64,000 nt of DNA from contig CAJUBZ010000011.1 of the NCBI GenBank assembly GCA_910584795.1, positions 20,509 to 84,508 of the forward strand, read 5' to 3'. Numbering within the stretch: position 1 is the stretch's first letter; every line of letters starts with the position of its first letter. Both the position numbers and the translations under genes were made by a program. This DNA comes from an uncultured Eubacterium sp. Its GTDB lineage: Bacteria > Bacillota > Clostridia > Lachnospirales > Lachnospiraceae. The notes beneath the pieces were generated by a model. That model was not told the DNA's origin and made no database searches. It was given only the letters and a program-made list of their open reading frames with translations. Below are positions 8,261 through 17,754 of the stretch, in pieces.

Positions 8261-10213
8261 TTACTTCCATTTTTGTAAAAATTGTTCTTCATTTATGATT
8301 TCAATTCCTAATTCTTTCGCTTTTTTATTTTTTGATGAATTAGACATAACATCATTATTAATTAGATAATTGGTTTTTGATGTAACGGAACCTGTTACCT
8401 TTCCACCATGTTTCTCAATATAATCTTTTACGGCATTTCTATTAGGGAACTTTTCTACACTGCCTGTCACAACAAATGTTAATCCCTCCATGGTCTGAGC
8501 GCTATCGTCTGCTTCTGGTTTCATCAGATTTATTTCCTTCAACAGTCGGTCTACTCTAGAATTGTTCTCATTATCTGAAAAATAAGCCACAAACTTTTCA
8601 GCCATCTTATCGCCAATATGATTGATTTCTACTAATTCTTCTTCGGTAGCATTTCTTATTTTTTCAAAATCATTGGAAAAATATTTGCAAATAAGTTTTG
8701 CATTTGCGACTCCAATATTGGGAATTCCCAGACTATACAAAAAGGCATGCACTTCCACGTCTCTTGCTTTCTCCAAAGATTCCATCAAATTATCATAAGA
8801 TTTTCTTCCAAAACCCGGAATATTCACAATTTCCTCTTCATATCTGTCAAGCTGAAAAATATCCGCAAACTCATGAATATATCCTGCATCGATAAACTTT
8901 TCCAATGTCTCCTCTGACAGTCCATCAATATTCATTGCATTCCTTGAAACAAACAATGTATATAATTTAATATGCTTTGCCGGACATCTCTTATTAGGAC
9001 AATATAATGTTTTCACACCATTTTCACTTTTTACTTCTGTAATTCCTCCACATGCCGGACAAGTATCAGGAACATCTTTTACTCCCGACTTTGTAAGATT
9101 TTCTGATATTTGTGGAATAATCATATTGGCTTTATATACTTTAATTCTATCACCGGCACCTAATTCTAACTCTTCCATAATACTAATATTATGGACACTT
9201 GCTCTGGTAACCGTTGTCCCTTCTAATTCCACCGGTTCAAAAACTGCAACCGGATTAATTAACCCGGTACGGCTGGGACTCCACTCAATATAATCAAGAA
9301 CTGTCTCTGCCTGCTCATCCTCCCATTTAAAAGCAACCCCATTTCTTGGAAACTTTGAGGTCGCTCCAAGAGATTCTCCATATGCAATATCATCATACAA
9401 TAAAACTAATCCATCCGATGGGTAGTCATTCTTTTTTACCTGCTCAGAAAAATATGCCACAGCCTCTTCCATATTCTCCCCTGTGACTATACGTCTCTCC
9501 ACTACTTCAAACCCCTGATTCTCCAGCCACTGAAACTGCCGTTCTATGGAATTATGAAAATCTACGTTCTCTGCCTGAATCAATGCAAAAGCAACAAAAT
9601 TCACATTTCGTCCGGCTGTCACCTCACTATTTAACTGTCTAACTGAACCAGAACAAAGATTTCGTGGATTTTTATATTTTGCATCAGCATCTTCTATTTG
9701 TTCATTAATTATTTTAAAATCAGAATATTTAATCAGTGCCTCTCCACGTAAAGTAAGTTTCCCCTGAAAAGGAATATTTAAAGGCACATTTTGAAACACC
9801 CTGGCATTGGCTGTAATGACCTCTCCTACCTGACCGTTCCCTCTGGTAACTGCTTTCACCAGACTCCCATTCTCATAGGATAAAACTACTGTTAACCCAT
9901 CTAACTTCCAAGATAAAATGCATTCTCTCTCTCCTGCGAATTCCACCAATGCACCGACATCTTTTGTTTTATCCAAAGAAAGCATGGGACTGTCATGACG
10001 TTCTTTTGGAAGTTCACTCACAACCTCATAACCTACATGAATTGTCGGACTGTTCGTCATTACCACACCAGTCTCTTTTTCCAAATCTGCCAATTCATCA
10101 TACAACCTGTCATACTCCAGATTTGACATTATCTCATTTGCATCCTGATAATATGCCTTTGATGCTTTATTTAAAATTTCTACTAATTCTTTAATCCTGA
10201 CTGTTTTATCCAA
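8261..10213 (-). CDS. ligA: NAD-dependent DNA ligase LigA
   Basis: The enzyme seals nicks in duplex DNA using NAD. The adenylated lysine is Lys103 in SWKLDG. Domains run in order: N-terminal Ia domain, adenylation, OB fold, a Cys4 zinc finger (CPACGG and CPNKRCPAKH near residues 385-415), helix-hairpin-helix repeats and a C-terminal BRCT domain starting at EGLTFVVTGSVEKF. The length of 650 aa is normal. The start is TTG, supported by GAGGAAAG seven bases upstream; the next in-frame Met would remove the start of the Ia domain. No PcrA helicase gene is adjacent. Confidence 0.95.
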   Translation of the reverse strand: MDKTVRIKELVEILNKASKAYYQDANEIMSNLEYDRLYDELADLEKETGVVMTNSPTIHVGYEVVSELPKERHDSPMLSLDKTKDVGALVEFAGERECILSWKLDGLTVVLSYENGSLVKAVTRGNGQVGEVITANARVFQNVPLNIPFQGKLTLRGEALIKYSDFKIINEQIEDADAKYKNPRNLCSGSVRQLNSEVTAGRNVNFVAFALIQAENVDFHNSIERQFQWLENQGFEVVERRIVTGENMEEAVAYFSEQVKKNDYPSDGLVLLYDDIAYGESLGATSKFPRNGVAFKWEDEQAETVLDYIEWSPSRTGLINPVAVFEPVELEGTTVTRASVHNISIMEELELGAGDRIKVYKANMIIPQISENLTKSGVKDVPDTCPACGGITEVKSENGVKTLYCPNKRCPAKHIKLYTLFVSRNAMNIDGLSEETLEKFIDAGYIHEFADIFQLDRYEEEIVNIPGFGRKSYDNLMESLEKARDVEVHAFLYSLGIPNIGVANAKLICKYFSNDFEKIRNATEEELVEINHIGDKMAEKFVAYFSDNENNSRVDRLLKEINLMKPEADDSAQTMEGLTFVVTGSVEKFPNRNAVKDYIEKHGGKVTGSVTSKTNYLINNDVMSNSSKNKKAKELGIEIINEEQFLQKWK

Positions 10214-10259
10214 TTTCTTTCCTCACAATCATCGTCTATATTTATTATCTGACGGATTA

Positions 10260-10985
10260 CTATTTCATTATTTGTGCCAGTTCTTCATCTGTCACATTTC
10301 GATACTGGCCCAAAGGCAGATTTCCCAGATAAATATCCATAATTCTAATCCGCTTTAGTTTCTGCACTTTATATCCCAGTGTTTCACACATACGCCTTAT
10401 CTGTCTGTTGAGCCCCTGCGTTAAAATAATATGAAATGTATGTTTATTTACTTTTGTAACCTTACATGGTCTGGTCACTTGATTTAATATCTCAACACCC
10501 GAAGACATTTTTTGGACAAACTCATCGCCTATTGGTTTATCTACTGTTACTACATACTCTTTTTCGTGGTAATTTGATGCCTTTAATATGTGATTCACCA
10601 AAGACCCATCATTTGTTAAAAGTATCAGCCCCTGAGAATTTTTATCCAGACGTCCAATTGGATAAATACGTTTTGGATAACCAATAAAGTCTACAATGTT
10701 ATCCGGATTTCCTGAATCTGTTGTACATTCAACCCCAACCGGTTTATTAAAAGCAATTACAATCTGTTCTTCTTCTCTCGAAATTATCTGTCCATTAACT
10801 TTTACAATATCTTTCAGTGTTACTTTCTGCCCCATTACAGCTGTCTCATGATTAACTGTAACCTTTTTTCCTTCAATAAGGCGGTCCGCCTCTCTTCTGG
10901 AACAAAAGCCTGAGTCACTTAAAAATTTGTTCAACCGGATTTCTTCTATATTGTTTTTTTGTTGTTTGAATCTTTTTTCTGTCAT
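10260..10985 (-). CDS. rluF: Pseudouridine synthase, RluF/RsuA family
   Basis: This 241-aa protein has an N-terminal S4 RNA-binding domain (IRLNKFLSDSGFCSRREAD) and an RsuA-type catalytic domain. The catalytic aspartate lies in the conserved GRLDKNSQGL motif. It converts uridine to pseudouridine in rRNA. The RluF assignment (23S) rests on overall resemblance, and RsuA or RluB cannot be excluded. A TTG 18 bases upstream is in frame, but GGAGACAATAAT before the ATG at 10985 supports the shorter form. It is followed at a short distance by ligA. Confidence 0.88.
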   Translation of the reverse strand: MTEKRFKQQKNNIEEIRLNKFLSDSGFCSRREADRLIEGKKVTVNHETAVMGQKVTLKDIVKVNGQIISREEEQIVIAFNKPVGVECTTDSGNPDNIVDFIGYPKRIYPIGRLDKNSQGLILLTNDGSLVNHILKASNYHEKEYVVTVDKPIGDEFVQKMSSGVEILNQVTRPCKVTKVNKHTFHIILTQGLNRQIRRMCETLGYKVQKLKRIRIMDIYLGNLPLGQYRNVTDEELAQIMK

Positions 10986-11042
10986 ATTATTGTCTCCCGA
11001 CAAGATGTTTTCTATTTATCTTTACCAAAATATTTTACACAG

Positions 11043-11075
11043 AAAAAGAATCTGTTGCAACAACAGATTCTTTTT
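11043..11075 (-). terminator. Terminator after thiT
   Basis: A perfect 15-bp inverted repeat (AAAAAGAATCTGTTG and its complement, 3-base loop) ends in a T run on the minus strand, 18 bp past the thiT stop. The A/T flanks allow it to work in both directions. Confidence 0.88.
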
Positions 11076-11092
11076 TAATGTACTTTTATTCA

Positions 11093-11893
11093 TTATTTTT
11101 GTTTCTTTTTGACAAATATTTTTGTAAGCAGATAAACAATCACACCTACAGCCACACCTGCAAAAGTTATTATTCCAACAAGTCCCCAGTTTGCTCCACC
11201 AATCCTGGTAATATCAAATCCCTCTGCTGACTGGACTTTCTGAAATAAATACAAAAAGTCTGTAACAATCGCAATGCCAAAAATTAAAACACCATTTAAC
11301 ACCGCCATGATGTTATCTGATTTCTTTCTTGTTACAGGTCTGTCTAATTTCAAATCCACTGCATTTGATATCAACGCTATCACATATACTGTTACAACAG
11401 TTTCCGGTATCATATATGCTGCATTATAGACCAAAGAATAAATAGCTCCATCAACAGTAGGAATCGATACTCCTGCCCATACAGTACATCCTACAATCAC
11501 ATGACAGATTAATCTGAGCATACATACTACAACAGTACCTATTACCAATACACCTGTCTGATGTCTGTTTCTCTTAAATATACCCAGCAGCCCTAACACT
11601 GTAAATGCTCCAATATAATCTAACATTACGATTGCAATTCCTGCCGTTGCTGAAGTTGCATAGGATAGATTAGAAAGCCCCATAAGTAACTGTAACAAAC
11701 TATATGCAAAACCTGTTACGATACCCCATTTAAAACCATGTCTGTATCCCGCCACAATTATTGGCGCCATACTAGCTGCAGTTACCGAACCGCCAAAAGG
11801 CATATCAATGATCTTGATAAAGCTTAATACAAAAGCCATAGCAATTAAGATAGCACACTCTACAAGTTTTACTGATGTCTTTGTTTTTTCCAT
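11093..11893 (-). CDS. thiT: Thiamine ECF transporter substrate-binding protein ThiT
   Basis: This 266-aa integral membrane protein has about six helices near the N-terminus in the ThiT pattern, with the conserved stretch GGSVTAASMAPIIVAGYRHG. It would bind thiamine and work with a shared ECF module (EcfA, EcfA', EcfT) encoded elsewhere. A TPP riboswitch lies directly upstream, which strongly supports the substrate. The last 70 residues, with two more hydrophobic segments, make it longer than the usual ThiT of about 190 aa. AAAGGAGGAATT precedes the ATG. Confidence 0.92.
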   Translation of the reverse strand: MEKTKTSVKLVECAILIAMAFVLSFIKIIDMPFGGSVTAASMAPIIVAGYRHGFKWGIVTGFAYSLLQLLMGLSNLSYATSATAGIAIVMLDYIGAFTVLGLLGIFKRNRHQTGVLVIGTVVVCMLRLICHVIVGCTVWAGVSIPTVDGAIYSLVYNAAYMIPETVVTVYVIALISNAVDLKLDRPVTRKKSDNIMAVLNGVLIFGIAIVTDFLYLFQKVQSAEGFDITRIGGANWGLVGIITFAGVAVGVIVYLLTKIFVKKKQK

Positions 11894-11950
11894 AAAAAAA
11901 TTCCTCCTTTGATTACAATAATCGCCAGAGAATTCCCATTATAAAATATA

Positions 11951-12028
11951 GCTTCCTTACGACGGTACTAACCGTATCAAGTAATGAGGGTCGATATACA
12001 TCTCTCAGCCAATCAAGGCACCCCTAGC
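11951..12028 (-). promoter_or_regulatory. TPP riboswitch (THI element)
   Basis: On the minus strand the conserved blocks occur in order: GGGGTGC, GGCTGAGA, ACCC, ACTTGAT, then GGTTAGTACCG and CGTAAGGAAG. These are the thi-box pairing and TPP-binding segments. It precedes thiT by about 60 bases. No strong terminator follows the aptamer, so control may act on the ribosome binding site, since GGGAATTCT downstream could partly pair with AGGAATT at the Shine-Dalgarno. The mechanism is inferred. Confidence 0.95.
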
Positions 12029-12053
12029 GAATGTATTTTGTTGTATGTGTGAT

Positions 12054-12082
12054 AGTCTATCTGTTTTGTCAGTATTTGTCAA
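12054..12082 (-). promoter_or_regulatory. Promoter of the TPP riboswitch-thiT unit
   Basis: A perfect TTGACA (12077-12082) and TAGACT (12054-12059) are spaced 17 bp apart on the minus strand, just upstream of the aptamer. Confidence 0.7.
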
Positions 12083-12123
12083 GAAAAATAATACACTTTT
12101 ATTTATCCCTTTATAATTATAGT

Positions 12124-12732
12124 TTATGAAACAATCAGCAAACTTCCTTTTTCCACAGATATTGTTACTTCTTTTCCTATAAATAAATTACTTGTTCCTG
12201 TAGGATTATCCGGTGTCAGTTCGAAATCATGTAATAAATACATTGCATCTTTTATATTCACTTTATGTGCAGTTCCACCTAATGCAAAGATTGAAAATCC
12301 ACTTTGGCTTTCGCCCGTAAGTTGAATATCTCCATCTGTAATAACATGATATTTGTTTGTACTATCTATCATTTCTATTGCTGCTCCTTTTCTGGAAGCA
12401 TACAACATGGTCTGAATGTTAGAAAATGTATGGTCTATTCTTCCACCAGTCCCGCCATATAATTTTATTTTTTGATAACCCATTTCCAATGCTTTTTTTA
12501 CTGCAAGCATCATATCTGTATCATTTTTCATTACTTCATGCTGAATCACATTATTTCCCTCTGGAACAAATCCCAAAGAATCAAAATCACCCATAATCAT
12601 ATCCGGTTCAATATTTAGTTTTTGAAGCCATAACAAGCCCCCATCCGCTGCGATGACGTAATCTTCTTTTTTCTTTAAAAAATTAGTGCCGGAATTATCC
12701 CCGGCACCAACGATATAACATATTTTTTCCAT
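12124..12732 (-). CDS. thiN: Thiamine pyrophosphokinase
   Basis: This 202-aa enzyme transfers pyrophosphate from ATP to thiamine, giving TPP. Family motifs include YVIAADGGLLWL, MIMGDFDSLG, the KNDTDMMLAVKKAL block and GGTGGRIDH. It lies upstream of thiT on the same strand, with the TPP riboswitch and a promoter between them, so import and activation of thiamine are linked but only thiT is under the riboswitch. It follows the membrane protein gene by 15 bp and is probably co-transcribed with it. Confidence 0.94.
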   Translation of the reverse strand: MEKICYIVGAGDNSGTNFLKKKEDYVIAADGGLLWLQKLNIEPDMIMGDFDSLGFVPEGNNVIQHEVMKNDTDMMLAVKKALEMGYQKIKLYGGTGGRIDHTFSNIQTMLYASRKGAAIEMIDSTNKYHVITDGDIQLTGESQSGFSIFALGGTAHKVNIKDAMYLLHDFELTPDNPTGTSNLFIGKEVTISVEKGSLLIVS

Positions 12733-12747
12733 TGATTATTTCCCTAT

Positions 12748-13575
12748 CTATTTCTTTGAATCTTTTTTGTTACTTTTATTTGATGTCTGAACAACTGTAG
12801 TAACCGGCTGTGTAGCCGGAGCTGATGTCTGCTGTGCTATCGTCTCACTCTCTTTATTTTCTGTAACTTGCAGTTTATCAAAAAACTGCTGTAATTTTAT
12901 ATCTGATGCTTTCGCCTCTTCAAACTCTACTTCTACATCCTTTAACAACTGCTGTACATCTGCATCTTTTGTAACTTTCTCCATGTATTTGTGAATTTCT
13001 TCTCCACTATCATTCTGAATATACACATTCCCCGTTTTTGTATCTCTTACAACATACAATCTGTCAATACAAGGAACTGTTGTCTCGATATTCTTAATTC
13101 CCATCTGATAATACGCATAAACTACATATGTATTTTCATAGGGACCTTCTTTTGTGTAACATTCTATCTCGCTGTACCCTGATATATATGTCTTCTGTTT
13201 TACACTATTGATATCATATAAATTTCCTACATATTGTGCGATTGTCTCTGCACGTTTCTCACTGTCTTCAATTAAAAATGCATTTAAATAATTCTTTACT
13301 ACATCAGAAATTTCAGGATATTTCTCATCTTGCAACGGATTTTCTGCCATAGCTTTTTGTTCCTTTGTTGGTGTGCTCTTTACAAAATAAAATATAACAG
13401 CTGCGATGCCAACAACCAAAACAACAGCAATGATTGCTGCTATAATCATATCTATTCTAATACTAGACTTTTTCTTCTGATTACTTACTTTTCTTACTGG
13501 CTGTCTGTCCCGTTCAACTTCCTTCAGCAAATCTTCTAACTCTGATTTACTTAACTTGTTTTCATCATCTGCCAC
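12748..13575 (-). CDS. Single-pass membrane protein with extracytoplasmic domain, unknown function
   Basis: This protein of about 275 aa has a short charged N-terminus, one strong transmembrane helix near residues 43-65 and an external domain. A low-complexity Thr/Gln/Ser/Lys tail follows. The folded part (KNYLNAFLIEDSEKRAETIA onward) looks like an NTF2-like or TcpC-type fold, but I cannot assign it. An ATG nine bases upstream overlaps the Shine-Dalgarno AAAGGAG, so the GTG at 13575 is the better start. It has a clear promoter and probably drives thiN too. Confidence 0.75.
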   Translation of the reverse strand: MADDENKLSKSELEDLLKEVERDRQPVRKVSNQKKKSSIRIDMIIAAIIAVVLVVGIAAVIFYFVKSTPTKEQKAMAENPLQDEKYPEISDVVKNYLNAFLIEDSEKRAETIAQYVGNLYDINSVKQKTYISGYSEIECYTKEGPYENTYVVYAYYQMGIKNIETTVPCIDRLYVVRDTKTGNVYIQNDSGEEIHKYMEKVTKDADVQQLLKDVEVEFEEAKASDIKLQQFFDKLQVTENKESETIAQQTSAPATQPVTTVVQTSNKSNKKDSKK

Positions 13576-13608
13576 GTTACACATCTCCTTTATCTTTTCG
13601 TTTCTCTA

Positions 13609-13637
13609 ATAATATCAAAAACACTATTAAAATTCAA
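13609..13637 (-). promoter_or_regulatory. Promoter for membrane protein-thiN unit
   Basis: TTGAAT (13632-13637) and TATTAT (13609-13614) are separated by 17 bp on the minus strand, 33 bp before the chosen GTG start. Confidence 0.55.
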
Positions 13638-13666
13638 CTTTAGGGAAAATATATATGAATTTCATA

Positions 13667-13695
13667 TTGCCTGATTGTCTTATCTGGGGTAGAAT
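13667..13695 (+). promoter_or_regulatory. Promoter of tRNA-Arg
   Basis: TTGCCT (13667-13672) and TAGAAT (13690-13695) are spaced 17 bp apart on the plus strand, ending 16 bp before the tRNA. Confidence 0.7.
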
Positions 13696-13711
13696 AGATA
13701 AGGATTCATTC

Positions 13712-13783
13712 GCACCTGTAGTCTAATGGATAGAACATCGCCCTCCGGAGGCGACAATACCGGTTCGAATCCGGTCAGGTGCA
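13712..13783 (+). tRNA. tRNA-Arg (anticodon CCG)
   Basis: A full cloverleaf can be drawn. The acceptor stem is GCACCTG/CAGGTGC with discriminator A. The D arm contains AATGGATA. The anticodon stem TCGCC/GGCGA carries loop CTCCGGA, so the anticodon is CCG and reads CGG. The T arm is CCGGTTCGAATCCGG. CCA is not encoded. It has its own promoter and a terminator nine bases downstream. Confidence 0.96.
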
Positions 13784-13791
13784 CTTAATCA

Positions 13792-13832
13792 AAAAAAGAT
13801 TCCAGAAGAAATATTCTTCTGGAATCTTTTTT
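13792..13832. terminator. Bidirectional terminator, tRNA-Arg / DUF5688 gene
   Basis: A perfect 19-bp inverted repeat with a 3-base loop, flanked by A and T runs, lies between the plus-strand tRNA and the converging minus-strand gene. Its right arm overlaps the stop codon of that gene by two bases. Confidence 0.88.
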
Positions 13833-14847
13833 ACTCTATTTCTCCAGTCTTTAGCCGATAAATATATGCATGATCTGATAAAATCTCAACCGGATCCAAC
13901 TGCCTGCGGTTTACATCTTTAATCAAATCATTAATCGTATCTATAGAACATTTGATATCGGGAATTAATATCAATTCATGAACAGAACTTGGAATAATAT
14001 ATACATCGCTATTATGCTCTAGCGCAAAATCTCTAATTGCTCCAGGATATGTAATACAAGCCGCTCCATTTAACTTCATCGTGTTAGACATAACATACAT
14101 ATTCAAATCATCGATTTTCAAATTCTCAACTTCTTCCCTTACAATTCCTTTCAATTCACCATAAGTATACTCACCATATTCTGTATCCTCACTAATACAA
14201 TCCTCATCATACTCATCATCATATGCATCTACCCATTCTTCATCTCCCAAAATATCATTTAAAATCATTTCCGACACAATATCTTCCATCCGCCTAACTA
14301 CAACAGGATAGTTGTTCCACATATTCTGAAAAGCAATATTCCTCAATTCTTCCGGTGTTATTTCCCACCCCGCAATATGCTGATTATAAATTAATGCTGT
14401 TGCCTGTCCCTCGTCATCCTTTGACATCATAATATAAAATACAATTGCCAAATCTAAAAACTTAAAATGTGGAATTTTTGAAAGAAGCGTTTTATTCATT
14501 TCATAATTAATGACCTTATAATAAATCACTTCTTTCATTTTTTCCAAATCTGAAATATCCTGAATATTCACATCTGTCTTAAAATTATCTATACCACGAA
14601 GATATATTTCATAAATCTCATTGCAGATACTTTTTATAGCCCTGCCCCGCTGATATTCTTCATAATAATTTTGTAAATAAATTGTCGGCGTTGCATCCTC
14701 ATCCTTTCGCACAATACTAATCGCCTTCATTCTTACATTATTATTTTTTAATACATTCCGGACAACCACAATGCCATCTTCCAGTTTCTTTTCAACAATC
14801 TCTTTTACACCCCTTTGTACTTCCTGAACAAACCCCTCATAATTCAT
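13831..14847 (-). CDS. DUF5688-like protein
   Basis: This acidic protein of about 338 aa has no signal peptide or membrane segment, so it should be cytoplasmic. It resembles the DUF5688 family common in Lachnospiraceae, in which an N-terminal VRNVLKNNNV region precedes a YLQNYYEEY segment and the C-terminus carries VYIIPSSVHELILIP. I assign it from memory and no function is known. The annotated ATG could be 15 bases upstream, but that ATG lies in the GGAGGAT Shine-Dalgarno, so MNYEGF was chosen. Confidence 0.8.
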   Translation of the reverse strand: MNYEGFVQEVQRGVKEIVEKKLEDGIVVVRNVLKNNNVRMKAISIVRKDEDATPTIYLQNYYEEYQRGRAIKSICNEIYEIYLRGIDNFKTDVNIQDISDLEKMKEVIYYKVINYEMNKTLLSKIPHFKFLDLAIVFYIMMSKDDEGQATALIYNQHIAGWEITPEELRNIAFQNMWNNYPVVVRRMEDIVSEMILNDILGDEEWVDAYDDEYDEDCISEDTEYGEYTYGELKGIVREEVENLKIDDLNMYVMSNTMKLNGAACITYPGAIRDFALEHNSDVYIIPSSVHELILIPDIKCSIDTINDLIKDVNRRQLDPVEILSDHAYIYRLKTGEIE

Positions 14848-14964
14848 ACTTTTATCCTCCATACGAATTACGATACGTTACCTAAGGTTTATGATTAATG
14901 CATTTACATTATATTACTTCGCATAAACATTTTCAAGTATCATATTGTTTTTGTTAAACAATAT

Positions 14965-17637
14965 TTATCTATTACGTATTGCTTCAATTGGCTTTTTAGA
15001 TGCGATTCTATAAACTGGTATAAAACTTGCCACTGCTGCTATTGCAATACTAATAACCAGTAATAATCCTACCTGTCTGAGACCGAAATTCAAAATAGTA
15101 ATCAGTATTCCAACTTCTTTTCGCATAACGCTGTTAATAACAGATGTAAGCACTCCTGTAGTAATTACTGCCAAAGAGAAATTTATCATTGCAATAACAA
15201 AACTCTCTGAGAAAAATATTTTAAACACATCATTACTTCTTGCTCCAATTGCTCGTAAGATTCCAATTTCCTGTTTTTTATAAGAGATACTTGTAGCAAT
15301 GAAGTTTGATAACATGATTGCCGCAAATATTGCAAACCCAAGGCCTACATATAAAAATACTTTTGATAAAACCTTTAAAACTTCATCAACGGTATCTAAC
15401 TCATAGGTCACAGAATTCTGCATTTTATACTTTGTATCTCCCTTAGCTGTATAACAATATTTTACTAAATCATGAACGTCTGATTTTAATTTCGGCATAG
15501 ATGCCACTGCAAAATTATATTCTCCATCTTTATCAGACCAATTTTTATCATACATTTTGTCCGGTAAAATATATATTTCATCCTCAACATCTGCAATACC
15601 TACGATCTTCCATCCATTCTCCGTTTTATCCTCATCAATATTGTATTTGCTGTAACTTAAAGTAAAATCTGGATTCTCTTTTAAATAAGTAACAAGTTCC
15701 TTTTGTGTTAACCGATTTTCATTATGATACATTGCTCCTTTTGATATAATTAACTCTTTCTCACCTAGAACTTTCTTTTCACCATCAATCCATGTAATTT
15801 TAGACAAATCATAACTGGATAACTTGTCAATATACATACCTCCTGCCATATAGTTACCATTTTGAACACTCATATAGAACTGATTCATTTCAATCATTGT
15901 ACTGTTCTGAGACTTCATCTGATTCAGTTTTCCTTCTCCTACTATGGCTACACAAGAAATACTGTACTGCTTTATTCTCTCTAACTCTCCAGACAATGCG
16001 ACTGTTGTCAGAAGTTCTGCCGAAGATTTACCTGTTGGATTTTCTATAATTGATTTATATCGATTAAAATCAACTTTTGTATCTATAATTCCTACAATTT
16101 TATACTGTTCCTCTCCCACTTTAAGATTTTTTCCTACCAAATCTTTATAAGAACTGATTTTCTCCTTCTTACCCTTTTCATCTACATAACCTGCCTTTTC
16201 AAATGTTTTATACATATATTCACTTATAGCAATCTCGGCTTTATCCCCTTCCGGTAGTCTGCCTTCTACTACTTTATATCCCATTTCTTTCAGCTCTGAT
16301 TGATTAATTTCGATATAACCTGAAAAACCTGTCGGGTATAGTTCAATATCTTCTCTTTCTGTAAGTTTTACACTTGTATCATAATTTTCCAAAACCGGAA
16401 CACCACTGGTCGGTACATAAACCCCCTTATATTCAACGCCTGTTTCTTTACTGATTTTTTCAACATCTTTCTTGGAAAGCTTGTAACTCCAATCATCCCA
16501 ATATCCATAATCACCATCTATATATTTTGACTTTGTTACAGAAGCATAGGAAATCTTTGTATCTGATATCGAATTTGTACATGTCTTAATATGATCGTAA
16601 TTACCAAAAGTGTCTGCCAGAGCAAACATAGAAAATGCTGCAAAAGACAATATAATTGTAATTGCAAGTCTTATTTTTTTATATTTCAGGCTGCTTGCAC
16701 CGATTTTAAAAGCATTTTTTAGTGGAAGCTTTGACTTTATTAATCTGAAATCTCCCTGCTTTGCCACAATTTTACTTTCATCTGTTTTTCCAAACCCAAC
16801 CTTCTGATTATCTCTGATAACCGCCTTTACATCCTGTTCTCTGCCTTCAAGATAAACATTTATCATTTCTCTGTCTTTTTCTGTTAAATGATAATTTTTT
16901 CTGATAATAAGTTCGTCTTTTCCAAACACAATTCCTTCTTCATTTTGGTTGACATCACTACTGTCTTTTCGTTCTACATCAGATAATACATTACCATCTG
17001 CAAGTTCGATAATTCTATCACCATAATGCTCTGCAAATTCTCTATCGTGTGATACTACGACTACCAGTTTTTCTTTTGATAACCGTTTCAATGTGTCAAA
17101 TACCTGTTTTCCGGTATTTGAATCCAAGGCTCCTGTCGGCTCATCTGCCATAATAATTTGTGGATTCTTTACTAAAGCTCTTGCAATCGCTACTCTCTGC
17201 TTCTGACCACCTGATAATTCGTTCGGTTTTCTGTCTCCAAACTCTTCCAAATCTACTTCTTTTAAAATTTTATTGATTTCATCATCTGTAGCTTTTCTTC
17301 CCTGTAGTTCAATTGCCAACGCAATATTTGCTCCAACTGTGAAATCTTCCAATACATTGTATTCCTGAAAAATAAATCCTACATATGTATTTCTATAGGA
17401 ATCAAAATGGCTCTGTTTAAATTCCTTTGAAGAAACTCCTTTTATGATAATTTCTCCATCGTCATATTTATCTAATCCTCCCAGTAAATTTAAAAGTGTC
17501 GATTTACCACTTCCTGATTTACCAAGAAGAAACACCATTCCTTTTTCAGGAAATTTAATAGATACTCCCTTTAGTGCCTCTACAGACACACCTTTTTTTG
17601 TCTTATAGACCTTTTTCAACGCTTTTGCTTCTAACAT
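14965..17637 (-). CDS. ABC transporter, ATPase fused to FtsX/MacB-type permease
   Basis: This 890-aa fusion carries an N-terminal MacB/LolD-type ATPase (residues 1-230: Walker A GKSGSGKST, signature LSGGQ, Walker B IIMADEPTGALD, VVVSHD). A charged linker follows, then a transmembrane helix near 325, a large external region, and three C-terminal helices in the FtsX pattern with SYKKQEIGILRAIGA. The layout suits envelope-associated export or mechanotransmission, for example peptide or antibiotic handling. The cargo is unknown. It is monocistronic with a perfect consensus promoter overlapping a palindrome. Confidence 0.88.
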   Translation of the reverse strand: MLEAKALKKVYKTKKGVSVEALKGVSIKFPEKGMVFLLGKSGSGKSTLLNLLGGLDKYDDGEIIIKGVSSKEFKQSHFDSYRNTYVGFIFQEYNVLEDFTVGANIALAIELQGRKATDDEINKILKEVDLEEFGDRKPNELSGGQKQRVAIARALVKNPQIIMADEPTGALDSNTGKQVFDTLKRLSKEKLVVVVSHDREFAEHYGDRIIELADGNVLSDVERKDSSDVNQNEEGIVFGKDELIIRKNYHLTEKDREMINVYLEGREQDVKAVIRDNQKVGFGKTDESKIVAKQGDFRLIKSKLPLKNAFKIGASSLKYKKIRLAITIILSFAAFSMFALADTFGNYDHIKTCTNSISDTKISYASVTKSKYIDGDYGYWDDWSYKLSKKDVEKISKETGVEYKGVYVPTSGVPVLENYDTSVKLTEREDIELYPTGFSGYIEINQSELKEMGYKVVEGRLPEGDKAEIAISEYMYKTFEKAGYVDEKGKKEKISSYKDLVGKNLKVGEEQYKIVGIIDTKVDFNRYKSIIENPTGKSSAELLTTVALSGELERIKQYSISCVAIVGEGKLNQMKSQNSTMIEMNQFYMSVQNGNYMAGGMYIDKLSSYDLSKITWIDGEKKVLGEKELIISKGAMYHNENRLTQKELVTYLKENPDFTLSYSKYNIDEDKTENGWKIVGIADVEDEIYILPDKMYDKNWSDKDGEYNFAVASMPKLKSDVHDLVKYCYTAKGDTKYKMQNSVTYELDTVDEVLKVLSKVFLYVGLGFAIFAAIMLSNFIATSISYKKQEIGILRAIGARSNDVFKIFFSESFVIAMINFSLAVITTGVLTSVINSVMRKEVGILITILNFGLRQVGLLLVISIAIAAVASFIPVYRIASKKPIEAIRNR

Positions 17638-17688
17638 TCTCCATTCCCTCTTTTCTTTAATTGTACTATTTTAATTAACACAATTTGT

Positions 17689-17717
17689 ATTATATATACT
17701 AGGACAATTATTGTCAA
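17689..17717 (-). promoter_or_regulatory. Consensus promoter with overlapping palindrome
   Basis: TTGACA (17712-17717) and TATAAT (17689-17694) are spaced exactly 17 bp apart on the minus strand, a perfect sigma-A match. A palindrome GACAATTATTGTC (17703-17715) covers the -35 element and spacer and could be a repressor site. No adjacent regulator is clearly its partner. Confidence 0.8.
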
Positions 17718-17754
17718 GTTTTTTATTTTTGATTTGTGTCCCAGTGATATTTTT

